The position numbers were made by a program, and so were the translations under genes. Below the pieces are notes generated by a model, which worked only from the letters and a program-made list of their open reading frames with translations, was not told the DNA's origin and made no database searches. Positions 19,989-30,505 of a stretch of 64,000 bases of DNA are shown here, in pieces. Source of the stretch: Pichia kudriavzevii (Eukaryota > Ascomycota > Pichiomycetes > Pichiales > Pichiaceae); the NCBI RefSeq assembly GCF_003054445.1, contig NC_042507.1:1922001-1986000 (forward strand). Reading direction: 5' to 3'. Within the stretch, counting starts at the first letter, position 1; each line of letters starts with the position of its first letter.

Positions 19989-20753
19989 CTACTTTTCAAG
20001 AGCAACGGCACCTGCAGCATCCGCAGTGCTAGAATTGGGAGTAATGGTATTGATAACAGGAACTACTCCTCCCTCCTTTCTCTTAGCTTCCTCTTGCTTC
20101 AACTCAGCAAGTCTCTTTGCTTCCTCATTGACCGCCTTGGCATCGTTCGCAACCTTGGTATAGAAATCGTGCACCTGGCTACCGTACTTATCGCCCTTCA
20201 TCTTGTCCAGGTACGTGTTGAGACTTCTCAGCCCATTCTCCCAATACCCGCCAATTCCAGAATTCTCGTAGAGTGAGTTCGTTTGTTCAGTTAGCTGCTT
20301 GTTCTTATCTTGCAAATGGTACTTTTCATCCAACCCCTTGATAAATGACTTGAACTTTTCACTGATCCCCTGCTTCTTATCAAACTCAACAGCCTTATCG
20401 ACTAGCGACGACTGCAACACATATCCATTGGCTAACAATTCCGCAATAATGGCACTCTTTGGCTTACTCTCCTGGTCGATATCCCCACCAGCCTTGTCAG
20501 AGCTGTCCTCCTCCGGCTCGTCGCCGCTCCTCTCGCCCTCACTGACCTCAATGGCAGATCCCTCAAACTCGGCCCCATTCAATAGCAACGCCGTCGAGAC
20601 AGCTGAGCTCTTCTCAAACGTCACTTTGATACTCTTGCTCTTGTCGCCCTTGTCAAGAGTTTCAATGTCCTTGATTTTACCACAAAAACTGAAAAATTCA
20701 CGGATCTTATCCTCCGAAGCATTCAATGGTATATCACTTGCAACAACACTCAT
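19989..20753 (-). CDS. RRM-domain protein, Vip1-like
   Basis: A 254-residue protein starting MSVVASDIPLNASEDKIREF. An RNA recognition motif fills residues about 1-70: an RNP2-like VVASDIPL, an RNP1-equivalent SIKVTFE, and AVSTALLLNGAEFEG. An acidic linker follows (GDEPEEDSSDK), then a helical region (ELLANGYVLQSSLVDKAVEFDKK, KFKSFIKGLDEKY) and a charged coiled tail rich in E/K. This architecture matches the fungal Vip1 family (S. pombe vip1, about 257 residues), whose molecular role is poorly defined. A (TA)12 microsatellite lies within 35 bp upstream of the ATG. Its promoter shares a CGAAAACTCG motif (20890-20899) with the metallothionein boxes. Confidence 0.75.
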   Translation of the reverse strand: MSVVASDIPLNASEDKIREFFSFCGKIKDIETLDKGDKSKSIKVTFEKSSAVSTALLLNGAEFEGSAIEVSEGERSGDEPEEDSSDKAGGDIDQESKPKSAIIAELLANGYVLQSSLVDKAVEFDKKQGISEKFKSFIKGLDEKYHLQDKNKQLTEQTNSLYENSGIGGYWENGLRSLNTYLDKMKGDKYGSQVHDFYTKVANDAKAVNEEAKRLAELKQEEAKRKEGGVVPVINTITPNSSTADAAGAVALEK

Positions 20754-20762
20754 TCTTGATAG

Positions 20763-20786
20763 TATATATATATATATATATATATA
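20763..20786. repeat. (TA)12 microsatellite
   Basis: Twelve TA dinucleotides lie immediately upstream of the ATG of the Vip1-like gene. They are probably part of the 5' leader or core promoter. Confidence 0.9.
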
Positions 20787-20941
20787 GATATTGTATGTCT
20801 AGTTTTCTATATCAAATCAAAAAAAAGAGACTTCAAGAGAAACTTTTTCTCTACTCCATGTGGCTGCTTCAACCTATATTTATACGGGTCGAAAACTCGG
20901 GCTCAAATAACATGTCCCTTTGGTTATTGCCCTGGCGCGGC

Positions 20942-23900
20942 TCAGCCCCTTTTTTGCTTACCTTCATCGAATTTCGTCAATTCCTTACGGACCGCCAAGA
21001 CACTATCAACAATAACTGCATCCACACCGGCTGCTATCTCTAATTTGGCATTTATGGGATCGTTATTGGCAGATCCATATGTAAAACATGCCAAGCCGCT
21101 GGCCTTGACGACACTGGCCAATCTTGGACAATGTATAAATGGTACTGCATGGCTCACAATACCAAACAACTTCCATGTTTTTGCAAACCTAATGGCATTC
21201 TGCAATGAACTGGCCCTAATATCCGCCATTTTCTCAACTCCACTCTCGGTGAGAAACAAAACGGGAAATGAAGGTTGTTTCATGGTCATTATCATACAGA
21301 TATCTGGATGAAAGGAGGAAAAAATAACGTTTCTTCCGTTATACTTAGAATACACTTTTTCTAGTATAACATCGCAGAAATGGTTAAGTTCTGGTGACAC
21401 CTGTCCGATATCAAATGTTTCACTTTCATCCAACATGGGGTACTTCAATTCAATATTGAACCCAACAGTCGGTGGCAACTTGATGAATAATTCCTCCAAC
21501 GTTGTGAAAGATGAGGCAATAGAAGATCCCCTAATATTGGCCTTAAATTCTTTATCCTTCCATGTCTTTGTTAATTTCATGCGTTCATGCATGTTTTCAA
21601 CTTCAATGTCGTATTTATCCTTCCATTTTTCATCGTTACCTTCTTTATAATTATGGGTATTACTACCGCCATTGGAATTATTACTTCCTCCGTTATTGTA
21701 TGAAATTGACCTCGACCGGGACCTTTGTGGTATGTATGAATCATCCTTGACTCTTCTTTCTCTGACATCTCTACCTTTATTGTCCTTACTTAAATTCAAA
21801 TGCATAAACTGCTCTAGAGTAAGTGAATTCATCGGTATATCAATCCCCGATTCAGCTATAATAAAATCATGATAAATGACTGGGATATCATCCTTCGTAA
21901 GTTGTACATCAAACTCAACATATTGTGCACCCAATGATGCAGCTGCAATGAACGATTCAACCGTATTTTCACCCAATTGCAAAGACTTCTTATCACGCTG
22001 GTTCATACCATTACCCCTGTGACCAATCAATCTTGGATGAACCAACGATTTCCAGTAGATATCAGCATTTGCCGGAATATTAAAATGATCCTCAAAAGAT
22101 TTGACAATTAACGTCTCGAATTTAATATTGCCTAAAACTTCCATACTATGAGATTCCAAAATTGGTATCTTTGCTGAATTGAACAATGACCTCTTTCCCT
22201 TTCCTACAGGCGTATGGATGTTCTTCAATATAGCAACACCTCTCCCTAAAATCTTATCGCTCTTTTTATGGAACCCTTTATCCTTATTCTGAACTTCAAT
22301 ATCAAACGTTGGAACAATGTCAAAATAGATGATGGTGTTTAAGGGATCTTCGCCTTTACATTGGAAGATAATTGGATCCATCGAACTGCCGTGATTATCA
22401 TCTAATGGTAATGGCAAAGAGTACACTGAATCATTTGATTTGCAAGATGTATGAATAACAATCGATAATGCACTATCCAATTCTGTAGAGTGAATCTTAG
22501 ATAACGGAATTTTGTTCAATTCCAGTGCTGGCGTAATGTCACGTGAATCAGTCGTGCCAATAGTGACTAATATGGTGGATTCACCTTTTCTTAAATAAGT
22601 GTTACCAACGATAGTATCCGAACTGTTATTGGTGTTGATATTATTACTATTACCATTTGAAACCAAACTTTGAGTAGAGTTGTTGCCATGCTGTAGGATC
22701 TTTAGGTCAATTCTATCGTTAGTAGGTTCTGGAGTCTTGATCCGGTTCGCCTGAACAGTATGGATGCTTGAATTCGATGAGTTATTACCAATTAGTCGAG
22801 GTGATAATTTAGGTGATGTGATCTTATTTTCTGGCAATAAAGAATCATACGGATTATAATTTGGTGGAGTTAGTTTTTCAATAATCTCAATATGGCCTCT
22901 CAATGCCGCATGTTCTCTAGGTGTCCACCCACTTTCATCCTGAATATCGATATTTGCACCGTGCTCGATCAATAAGTTGATTATGTCAATAAACCCATTT
23001 GCGGCCGCAACAAAAATAGGAGTCCAACCAAATGTCGCCTCTCCAATTTCAGTGTCTGCACCATATGCAAGCAAAGCTTTAACACTATCCATTAGATCAT
23101 GTTTACATGCAATGTATAATGCAGTTTCTTTAGATTCATTGGTTTCAAATGAATTTATATCAATACCTTTGCATCCTAAAATACTCTTCAGCAAACCTTT
23201 GGTATTCATCCTTGTTGCAACGTGAAGTAAATATGGACATGATAATGAAACATCGGGGGACATTGAGTTCACCAAGGTTTCAGTTGTCTTAGGATGCTTA
23301 CCCAAAATTGACAAATGCAAAGGTGTCAGATTCTCAGAATCCCCCCAATGCGAGACATCATCAAGAGGAATTGATTCATTGTACAAATTCCATTCTTTTA
23401 GAAATCTGATAATAATGTTTGTAACATCTTTCAGACCATATTGCGCAGCATAATGTAATGGTGTTCTCTTGTAGTTATCCTTTTGTAAAATAGCAAATTT
23501 TAAATGTTCTGGTAATGTTTGAAAAATATACAATAATCCTTGGGAGAAATCATTCGAATTGACACCATCCGATCCAAAAGTATTAAATAACGAAGAATTA
23601 TAATCGGCTTTATTGTTAGTACCAACGTCGTAATATTCAGAGTTTAAGCGATTTGAGTTCTTTTTACCAAGCGCAATAACATGATGATGAATGAAGTTCC
23701 TCGCAGAGACATCACCAGAATCAGATAATACTGGCAGGATTCTAAGTAACATATCAATACACTTATGTGACAACTCCAAGGTGGATTTATTTAGCATGGA
23801 CAGCAATAACTTAATCGGTGCCAAAACAGGGGACATATATTCCTTGGTCAATTTCTGTTCCAAAGACTTAACGTCATCTTTTAGAATAAATTCAATGTAA

Positions 23901-24682
23901 GGATCTAAGTTTGACTTCTTTATATTAGATTTGGCTTTCATAATTGGGGAGGCACTTGTGGGAATTGGGAATTTGTTTAAATCGGATACATTCAAATCAT
24001 TCAAAGTGGCTGTAATATCAAAATTAGAAATCGATGAAGATGTCGAGTTGGATACATTATTGATATTTTGGCTGCTTTTATAGTGATTATTACTATTATT
24101 AGCGGCGCTATGTTGTTCATTTATTGATGCTAGTATATTTAAAAACTCATTAACTTTGGTCAAAGAATTCACCAGTTGAGTGTCATCACAAAACGATGAG
24201 GAATACACTTTGGACTTCAAATATTCTTGCTGCTTCTCTGTACCTGCCTTTTTGTCGAGCTTCTTTAAGATTTTCTCAAATCCTCTCCTGTTCAGCTCTG
24301 CGTACCATTTAAGATTCCTAAAACAGTTTCTTAGTTCGAGTAAAATGTCAACTAGCTCATCATACTCCTCGTTATCACCAATATCATCGACATTCTTTGG
24401 GAAAGCTCCACTGATTTTCTTCAGCCGTTTTTCATAGTCAAGATATTTCTTGGTGTAAAATTCATCTACTTTCTCAACGTTGTTATCAAGCTGGAAAAAA
24501 AAATTAGCCAAATTAGTCTTGACTTGTCCATCATTGAAAACATCAACATTTGAATCCTCGTTTCTCAATTCAATCTCTCTGGAATGTATGGCCTTGACGA
24601 CTTTCTTGAGTGATTTATAATCCATGTATTGGCCTTGCCATTCTGGAATTTGATGTGTCAATAGAGTGTGTCCAAACTTCAT
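20942..24682 (-). CDS. GDE1: Gde1, glycerophosphocholine phosphodiesterase (SPX-ankyrin-GDPD)
   Basis: Gde1 hydrolyses glycerophosphocholine to glycerol-3-phosphate and choline in the cytosol, recycling products of phospholipid deacylation. The 1,246-residue protein has an N-terminal SPX domain (MKFGHTLLTHQIPEWQGQYM, inositol-phosphate sensing), ankyrin repeats at about residues 400-620 (TPLHYAAQYG, TALYIACKH, TPIFVAAANG, TPREHAALRG), and a C-terminal GDPD domain from about 880 with catalytic LIGHRGNG, GENTVESF, EFDVQLTKD and YHDF. The intact catalytic His/Glu/Asp residues and the IPEW N-terminus match Gde1 (1,223 residues in S. cerevisiae) and argue against its paralogue Pho81. CACGTT sites at 24833-24838 and 25158-25163 resemble weak Pho4 sites and could link it to phosphate control; this is inferred. 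Confidence 0.94.
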   Translation of the reverse strand: MKFGHTLLTHQIPEWQGQYMDYKSLKKVVKAIHSREIELRNEDSNVDVFNDGQVKTNLANFFFQLDNNVEKVDEFYTKKYLDYEKRLKKISGAFPKNVDDIGDNEEYDELVDILLELRNCFRNLKWYAELNRRGFEKILKKLDKKAGTEKQQEYLKSKVYSSSFCDDTQLVNSLTKVNEFLNILASINEQHSAANNSNNHYKSSQNINNVSNSTSSSISNFDITATLNDLNVSDLNKFPIPTSASPIMKAKSNIKKSNLDPYIEFILKDDVKSLEQKLTKEYMSPVLAPIKLLLSMLNKSTLELSHKCIDMLLRILPVLSDSGDVSARNFIHHHVIALGKKNSNRLNSEYYDVGTNNKADYNSSLFNTFGSDGVNSNDFSQGLLYIFQTLPEHLKFAILQKDNYKRTPLHYAAQYGLKDVTNIIIRFLKEWNLYNESIPLDDVSHWGDSENLTPLHLSILGKHPKTTETLVNSMSPDVSLSCPYLLHVATRMNTKGLLKSILGCKGIDINSFETNESKETALYIACKHDLMDSVKALLAYGADTEIGEATFGWTPIFVAAANGFIDIINLLIEHGANIDIQDESGWTPREHAALRGHIEIIEKLTPPNYNPYDSLLPENKITSPKLSPRLIGNNSSNSSIHTVQANRIKTPEPTNDRIDLKILQHGNNSTQSLVSNGNSNNINTNNSSDTIVGNTYLRKGESTILVTIGTTDSRDITPALELNKIPLSKIHSTELDSALSIVIHTSCKSNDSVYSLPLPLDDNHGSSMDPIIFQCKGEDPLNTIIYFDIVPTFDIEVQNKDKGFHKKSDKILGRGVAILKNIHTPVGKGKRSLFNSAKIPILESHSMEVLGNIKFETLIVKSFEDHFNIPANADIYWKSLVHPRLIGHRGNGMNQRDKKSLQLGENTVESFIAAASLGAQYVEFDVQLTKDDIPVIYHDFIIAESGIDIPMNSLTLEQFMHLNLSKDNKGRDVRERRVKDDSYIPQRSRSRSISYNNGGSNNSNGGSNTHNYKEGNDEKWKDKYDIEVENMHERMKLTKTWKDKEFKANIRGSSIASSFTTLEELFIKLPPTVGFNIELKYPMLDESETFDIGQVSPELNHFCDVILEKVYSKYNGRNVIFSSFHPDICMIMTMKQPSFPVLFLTESGVEKMADIRASSLQNAIRFAKTWKLFGIVSHAVPFIHCPRLASVVKASGLACFTYGSANNDPINAKLEIAAGVDAVIVDSVLAVRKELTKFDEGKQKRG

Positions 24683-25318
24683 CTCTCTTTGAAAGGATGA
24701 GCTTGTTTCCGTGCTGCTAAAGCAACTTTATACGTAGGAAGAGCAAGAGTATCTGAAGATAACCACCAGAGGGGATGCTCACTGCTTTTAAAAAGAAACT
24801 TCAGTTGAGCATTAATAATTAATCCTCCCTGCCACGTTCTGTCTCTAATAATAGGATCCGCCACCGATAAGCGAGGAGCGGGAAGAATCCCGGTGGCGTT
24901 GCAAAAAAAAAAGAAAAAAAAAAGAATGTATCGGCTTTTTTGGAGAATGGGAACTTTTGTCCGTTTCTGTAATAAGAAAATGTGATAATCCATCCTAATG
25001 ATGAGAGTTGGAAAACTCTTGGACAAATTAGGTTATCACAGTTGCATAGGACCACCCCGTTCTCCTTGTTTATGATTTTATATGAAAGTTGGCGGTAATA
25101 GCATTTTGCCTTGCGGAGGCATATCCAATATGTGCCCATTCAGAGTGAGACTGTTTTCACGTTATATGTTGATCTGAAAGTACCAATCTTTGCTATGTTT
25201 CCTCAATTACCCCTGCCTTATTACTATGAAGCTGTTTAGATAAATAGTAGACTGTAATACACAAGCACTGTTATTAATATGTCCAATGCTGCAAATTCTT
25301 CTTGAAGATATAGTGGGA

Positions 25319-25760
25319 TTAGTTTGGCTGGACAGCTTTGAGGAAATTGGATGTTTTATCCAGGCATTCCGATTGTTTTTTCAACGCCTGGATGATTTCG
25401 GTCAATGTTTGAGCCGGAATCGGGTTGGATAGGTTGTTGGGTATGTTGGGCAAGCATGGTTTCTCTAGTTTTGATATTTATTAAGGATTGGCCATTGGAT
25501 GAAAAGATCTAGGGTCAACAGGTAGTCTCTAACTTTTGATCCTTTTATTGGCTCTAGCACTGGAGAAAAAAGAATACCATTGAGCATATACCTAGTCTTG
25601 GCCATTTTTCATGCAAACTTGAATCTATGAAAAAACAGAGGCGGTTTAGAAGAATTTGTCGAAACTGTGTTCATAATAGAATGTACCAGGATACATCACT
25701 AGCGTAAAGGGGTTACCCTTTCCTTTATGAATCATTTTAGTTTTAAAATGGCAGACTTAA
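25319..25760 (-). pseudogene. Possible decayed 3' end of an unidentified gene
   Basis: On the minus strand, several short open stretches with protein-like composition follow one another and end in a stretch containing IPAQTLTEIIQALKKQ before a stop at 25319-25321. The frame changes more than once and there are internal stops, so nothing here is an intact gene. I do not recognise the family. Chance open stretches in AT-rich DNA are a real alternative. Confidence 0.3.
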
Positions 25761-25844
25761 TCCTTGCAATCATAAAAACTTTTAGCCTCTTACAAAGTAT
25801 GGAGAATCATTCAAGGTCTTTGAAAGTTGGGGATTATCGGCTGC

Positions 25845-25864
25845 TTGTTATCAGCTGATAACAA
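25845..25864. repeat. 20-bp perfect palindrome
   Basis: TTGTTATCAGCTGATAACAA is identical to its own reverse complement. Each arm includes a GATA core (TTATC/GATAA). It could be a dimeric factor site or chance. Confidence 0.8.
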
Positions 25865-26164
25865 TATATCAAATATGGACATTGCTTCCATAATACGCAC
25901 CGGCAATAACAAATAGTGACACGATACACAAACCGTCGGGATGTACAGATATTCCTTAATTGGGAAATACTTGAAGCGCATGGTCTCATTATAGTGATGC
26001 TACTACAAATGGTGATTTATGTGTATAAAGCGAGAAGATATATCAGACCAATAATCGAGTCAAACTTCCACGCTATGAGTAGCAGAGGAACCAAATGAAT
26101 AAGACCCAAAGCAGTTGGATAGCAAAGGAGAGACAACAAGTGAACAACGGCATAGACGTGTTGA

Positions 26165-26970
26165 ACAGATGTCTTCAATAATAAAAATGCTAAATGGGTT
26201 GGGGAAATTACAAGTCAAGACCACGAAAACCTATAGACCTTTGAGGAGTATCAATCGTAACTAAAAACAAAACTAGATCTATGAGGATTTGTGCAATAAC
26301 CCATCTTCCACAAAGCAGACAATAAGGTAAAACGGCCCAGTGAGGCTATGATAAAGATATGGGCGGTCTTAGATGTTTGTATCGATCTTGGTTTATGGAA
26401 CTGTCAAGCAAAAATTGATGAATTAATACTGACTTTCCCGCATCTTGCTGGAGAGATGGTAACAATGGGTGAAGAGCATTAAGAAAACATTTTCCCATTG
26501 TGTGATCTAGCGCCAACAATACAAGGGGGATCTCGACGAATCAAGGAGCAACAGCTTTATGGGATGCTAACTTTGGATTATACTTTAATACAGATGAGAC
26601 AATCATACCGGAAGTAGTAGACTTTATAAACGATAGAATAGACTACTCTTGGAGCAATATACAACAAGACACAAGCGAAAACAGTTTGAGTAACACTGAG
26701 GTGACTGAAAATGAAGCCGGAGAATAAATACAAGAAAGTTAAGAGCTTTCGTGCTCACAGGTTGGAAATGAGAATAGTAGTGCTTCATTTGAAGAAGTAC
26801 ATGGGCACCTCATAATTAGCGGTCAACAATTATTACAAGTTAGAAAAAATGGAAATGATGTCATCCTGGTACTACAAGACGGTACAGGCGACAGTATGCG
26901 ATGAGGAAGTATGAATTCATCATCAAAAGCTTATGGGAACATGTCCAGACATCAGTTACTCTACGTGTAG
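26165..26970 (+). pseudogene. Decayed coding remnant of unknown identity
   Basis: The plus strand here gives long protein-like stretches in two frames, interrupted by several stops. One (about 26300-26470) contains KRPSEAMIKIWAVLDVCIDL. A second, in another frame (about 26560-26725), contains WDANFGLYFNTDETIIPEVV and is followed by a hydrophilic, Asn/Ser/Glu-rich stretch. The balanced amino-acid composition is unlike translated random AT-rich DNA, so I favour an old inactivated gene. I recognise no transposase, polymerase or capsid signature, and the family is not assigned. Confidence 0.4.
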
Positions 26971-28004
26971 TGACAAAACTTAATAATTTCAGTTGATTAT
27001 ATGGTGGAATATTCCCTTGAATTCTCAATATCGAAAACTCGCCTGGAGTGCTGAACTCTATTAATATGTTGAGGTTGTACTAAAATAATACCACCGACAA
27101 AATTCACATAGCATCAATTCTATGTGTTTTACCTTTTTTTCCCCCGCTACATCTTCTATAATCATAAAATGATCCATCATCCTGTCTAAATGACCAAACA
27201 ATTTCATTCAGCTTTCCTTAGAAAAATGGCGAAACTATTTCAACTATATACAATAACGTAAAAATATGCATTGAGCGTTTTTCTTAGAAAGTACTTTTGG
27301 GATCTTGCATGCATGCAACAAAATATTCACATAATACGCTTAAAACTCAAGCATGAAATGTCTATTTCAATCGTCAAACAGAGATGTGGAAGCGTTGACT
27401 CCAACATGGACATCGAAAGATGTGGAAGAGACACGGAACGAGCTAAAACTCCCACGGACAGGTCGACCGAGTCTCAGAGGATAAGGCGAGATCATCCAAA
27501 GGGGTTCCGAAGAGTTCTTTATTAAGAGTAAACTTATACAGCAGGAGCAAAAAGCATTTCTTTGGTCCTAAAGGTAGTGCAAATTCACCGTACTGAATGG
27601 AGCCATAAATCCAGTAGTCGACTAGAACTAGGGAGAACATTTCCAAATCGAAACAAGAGCTCACAATTATTAGTTACACCACATCCTTGAAGTAGTAAAC
27701 AGATTCAACAAGGTCCAATATTAGAGTTGACCTTGACCAGACTCGGTTTTCTGAACAAAACACGTACTTATTAACATTTTCTGGTAGCACTGGGGTAAAA
27801 ATCTCTATGTTTGTGAAACACATTAGCCTATTATGAATACGCCATTATTGAGCAGAACTAGTGGACCCAAATTATGTGAAGGATAATTGAAACACAATAT
27901 AGGGTGAGCAAGAAAGGCATGTTGATTGTGAAAAGAGATCTTTCCCTGCATCCATGAGTAGAGGCTCTGCAGGGGTATTCTATTATTTTGATCGGATTGC
28001 TTCC

Positions 28005-30177
28005 TCAGTAATTAGGGGCTAGACCGTCACATTTAACTAGTCTGTGGATGTCACTTACAGAGGCATTCACAAACTGTCTGGCCTCAAGAGTTAACCATAC
28101 CTTGATCATGGAAAGGTGGTTCATGTCTTTGAGGATCAACTTGCCCTCTTGGAAACTGATTTGTCGTAAAATAGGTATTGATCTATAGGAAACGGATATA
28201 ATGTTAGTAAATCTGTATGAGGACTCCTTAGGAGAAGAAAAAATTGGAAAATAGCAATGAAGCTTAAAACTGCATTGTTGGAAATCCAACATTCCAAGCG
28301 AATACCCACCTTGCAAATAAGTCTATTTCAGGATCAAGTTGTCTACAAATGCCTTCAAGAATCAAGATAGCCACAACAATACTCACAAAGTCACCTTCCA
28401 TTCGGACATGATGAGATCTTACCATACCCAACATGGAGTCCAATAAATCTCCAATTGAGACGGTCCCCAACGTAAATGTTCTTTCCTTGACTTTGCTAAC
28501 TAATCTCTCAACTTTCAATTTGAACACTTCTGTGTTTACTGCAGTTTCTGGAGTTTTTGAGCGCTCAATCATCAACTCACCTGCCTTGTAACCATCAAAC
28601 TGTGCCAACGCATTAAACAAGGAAATGAAATTGAATCTATTTCTGTCATCTAATTCAGTAACCAATCCTGCATCAATAAAACATAACTGTGGGACATAAC
28701 CCTCTCGCAATAGTTGAGTCAATGTCTTGCTCAATTCAGGGGTTTGCATTTGGTTCAGTTGGCTAGACAATCTATCAACTTCAAATTCGTTCGTGTTCAG
28801 GGGGACTTTATGATTTTTGTCTGCTTTTATAAATTTGACAAAGATGTTACCAGGGTGTAAGTCGGCATGGGTGAAATTATCCAAAATCATCATTTTCAAA
28901 AAAGAGTCAATCAGTCTATCACTGATGTACTTCAGCATTTTATCATGGTTGGTATGTTTGACTTTTAGAATGTCATTCATGCTAACACCGTAAATTCTAT
29001 CTTCAATCAAAACCTTCCTTGAACTATACCTAGGTTTGGGAAACATAACGTCGGTTGAATCGGCAAACTTTTCTCTAAATTTATTCAAATTATAACTTTC
29101 GATTCTTAAGTCTAGCTGTAAATTCATCAATATGGAGAATTGTTCAACTTCTTGTGGCAAACTCAACCATTCCATCGTTGGTATGCAATCTATCAAATTT
29201 GCGAAAAATGACATGATTTTCAAATCCCTTGAGATGTTTTTCTCCACTCTAGGATGGACAACTTTGACAGCAACTAATCTATCGTGTTCATTGTCAGACT
29301 TGACAAATCTTTTGTTCATTTTTGCAAGATAAACTTGGGCTATTGCGCCACAACCTATTGGTGACTCGGGGAATTCATCGAAAACTTCATTGAAATCTAT
29401 ACCATGGAACGCTTCATTTAAGATTTTCTTTGTTTGTCTAAAACTATGTTCCTTGGAATTACTATGAAGTTTAGACAATTCAATGCAGAGCCCCTTTGAA
29501 AAAATGTCTGTACGTGAAGCAGCCCATTGTCCCAATTTAATGAAGGATGCACCGCCCAACTCTGCAGCTATTCTCAATAGCTTGTACCATAAGACGGCAC
29601 CAGATCGTTCTCCCAACTTGTTTGTCTTCCCAAAAAATGTGATTGGATACAGCGTAAATACTGGGACAAAGATAACTGAAAGGTGCAAAAACCTCCCAAA
29701 GGTAACTATTGGTTCATAGAGCCAATCTTGTAAAACAAACCCCACCCGGAAGATCCAGCCGGTAAATTTTCTCTGCCGCTTTTCTCTCCTATACTTCTCT
29801 TGGATCTCTTGTTTCTCCTTCTGTGACGCCTCGTATAATCCTAATTCAAAAGTTGGTTGGTTTTGATCGGGTTTTAGACTATTCTGCGGCTGGGTTTCTA
29901 AATCCTTCTGCCACTGGTTTTCCTTAAAAGGTTGCGAGCCTTCGACTTTGGTGGCCATTTTCGTGTCGTCGTTGCGAAGCTTGGTCGACAGTGTCAAAGC
30001 CGAGAGAGTGCCGACTGAGAACGATCCAATGACAATAAAGTGGATGAAATTGAAACCTTTGGATGAGGACTGGTTTGCGGTAAGGGTAGAATTGAAGGCC
30101 CTGTGTTGGTGTATTTTGAGAGCGGATACACAATTGCGAGCAGCCGGTCGCAGAGCTGTTTTCCCCACTGTAAACAT
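28005..30177 (-). CDS. CQD1: Cqd1-like mitochondrial UbiB/ABC1 atypical kinase, spliced
   Basis: A member of the UbiB (ABC1/ADCK) family in the mitochondrial inner membrane; Cqd1 (YPL109C) affects coenzyme Q distribution and phospholipid homeostasis. The gene is complement(join(28005..28182,28310..30177)), 681 residues (657 in S. cerevisiae). Starting at the ATG ending at 30177 gives a basic Arg-rich presequence (MFTVGKTALRPAARNC). An upstream in-frame ATG (30222) would place an acidic stretch before it. A membrane segment lies near residues 45-65. UbiB motifs are the KxGQ-type KLGQWAASR, AVKVVHP, FTHADLHPGN and the metal-binding FIDAG. Exon 1 ends in LDPEIDLFA; exon 2 supplies RSIPILRQISFQ to the C-terminus CDGLAPNY. 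Cqd2/Mcp2 is the alternative, but length and intron favour Cqd1. Confidence 0.88.
28183..28309 (-). other. CQD1 intron (127 nt, 3'-terminal)
   Basis: On the minus strand the 5' splice site is AAG|GTGGGT at 28310/28309, the perfect branch point TACTAAC lies at 28203-28209, and the 3' splice site is CCTATAG at 28183. Splicing joins AG to A to form an Arg codon and keeps the conserved UbiB C-terminal reading frame (LFA-R-SIPILRQ). The alternative GT at GTATTC would put exon 2 out of frame. GTGGGT is a weak match to the usual yeast GTATGT. Confidence 0.85.
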
Positions 30178-30412
30178 GGTTGCTGTGTAGACGGGGTAGG
30201 GGAGATTGTCAGTCGTCCACAAGATACACTAATTTGGGTATCCAATGTAAACATAGAGAACAGAAAAAAAGATCAACACTTTTGACTATGTGCGGATCCT
30301 AATTTATATAGGGAACGTCTCCACAACAATGAGATTTGAAAGGACACAATATGGTACTTCCATCCACCATTTGGAAACACGCCCCTCTATTTATTCACTT
30401 GTTTGGTCTATG

Positions 30413-30447
<35 letters not shown>

Positions 30448-30505
30448 TTATATGTACATGTATATATTTGTGAGTCTACCCATGTCCAGATACAAGGACA
30501 AACCG
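30178..30505. other. ARL1-CQD1 spacer with (TA)12
   Basis: This 328-bp spacer lies downstream of ARL1 and upstream of CQD1, both on the minus strand. It holds a (TA)12 microsatellite at 30417-30440 followed by TA/TG-rich DNA. No gene is seen. Confidence 0.6.

Larger units (their letters stand above)
24683..28004. other. Gene-poor 3.3-kb region between GDE1 and CQD1
   Basis: This is the longest stretch without an intact gene. Next to GDE1 it carries A/T tracts (24901-24925) and CACGTT motifs that may belong to the GDE1 promoter. The remainder contains short open stretches of coding appearance on both strands, broken repeatedly, plus a 20-bp perfect palindrome. No long terminal repeats, terminal inverted repeats, tRNA or recognisable mobile-element domain were found by eye. 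It looks like old, decayed coding DNA rather than a large regulatory region. Confidence 0.5.

Noticed and set aside
20942-24682. Identification as Pho81 (same SPX-ankyrin-GDPD layout)
   Set aside because: The N-terminus (HQIPEWQGQYMDYKSLKK) and intact GDPD catalytic residues fit Gde1 better.
24683-28004. LTR retroelement or DNA transposon
   Set aside because: No paired terminal repeats, primer-binding site or recognisable enzyme motif were seen; a GRPS-containing short frame near 27460 is too weak to call a transposase.
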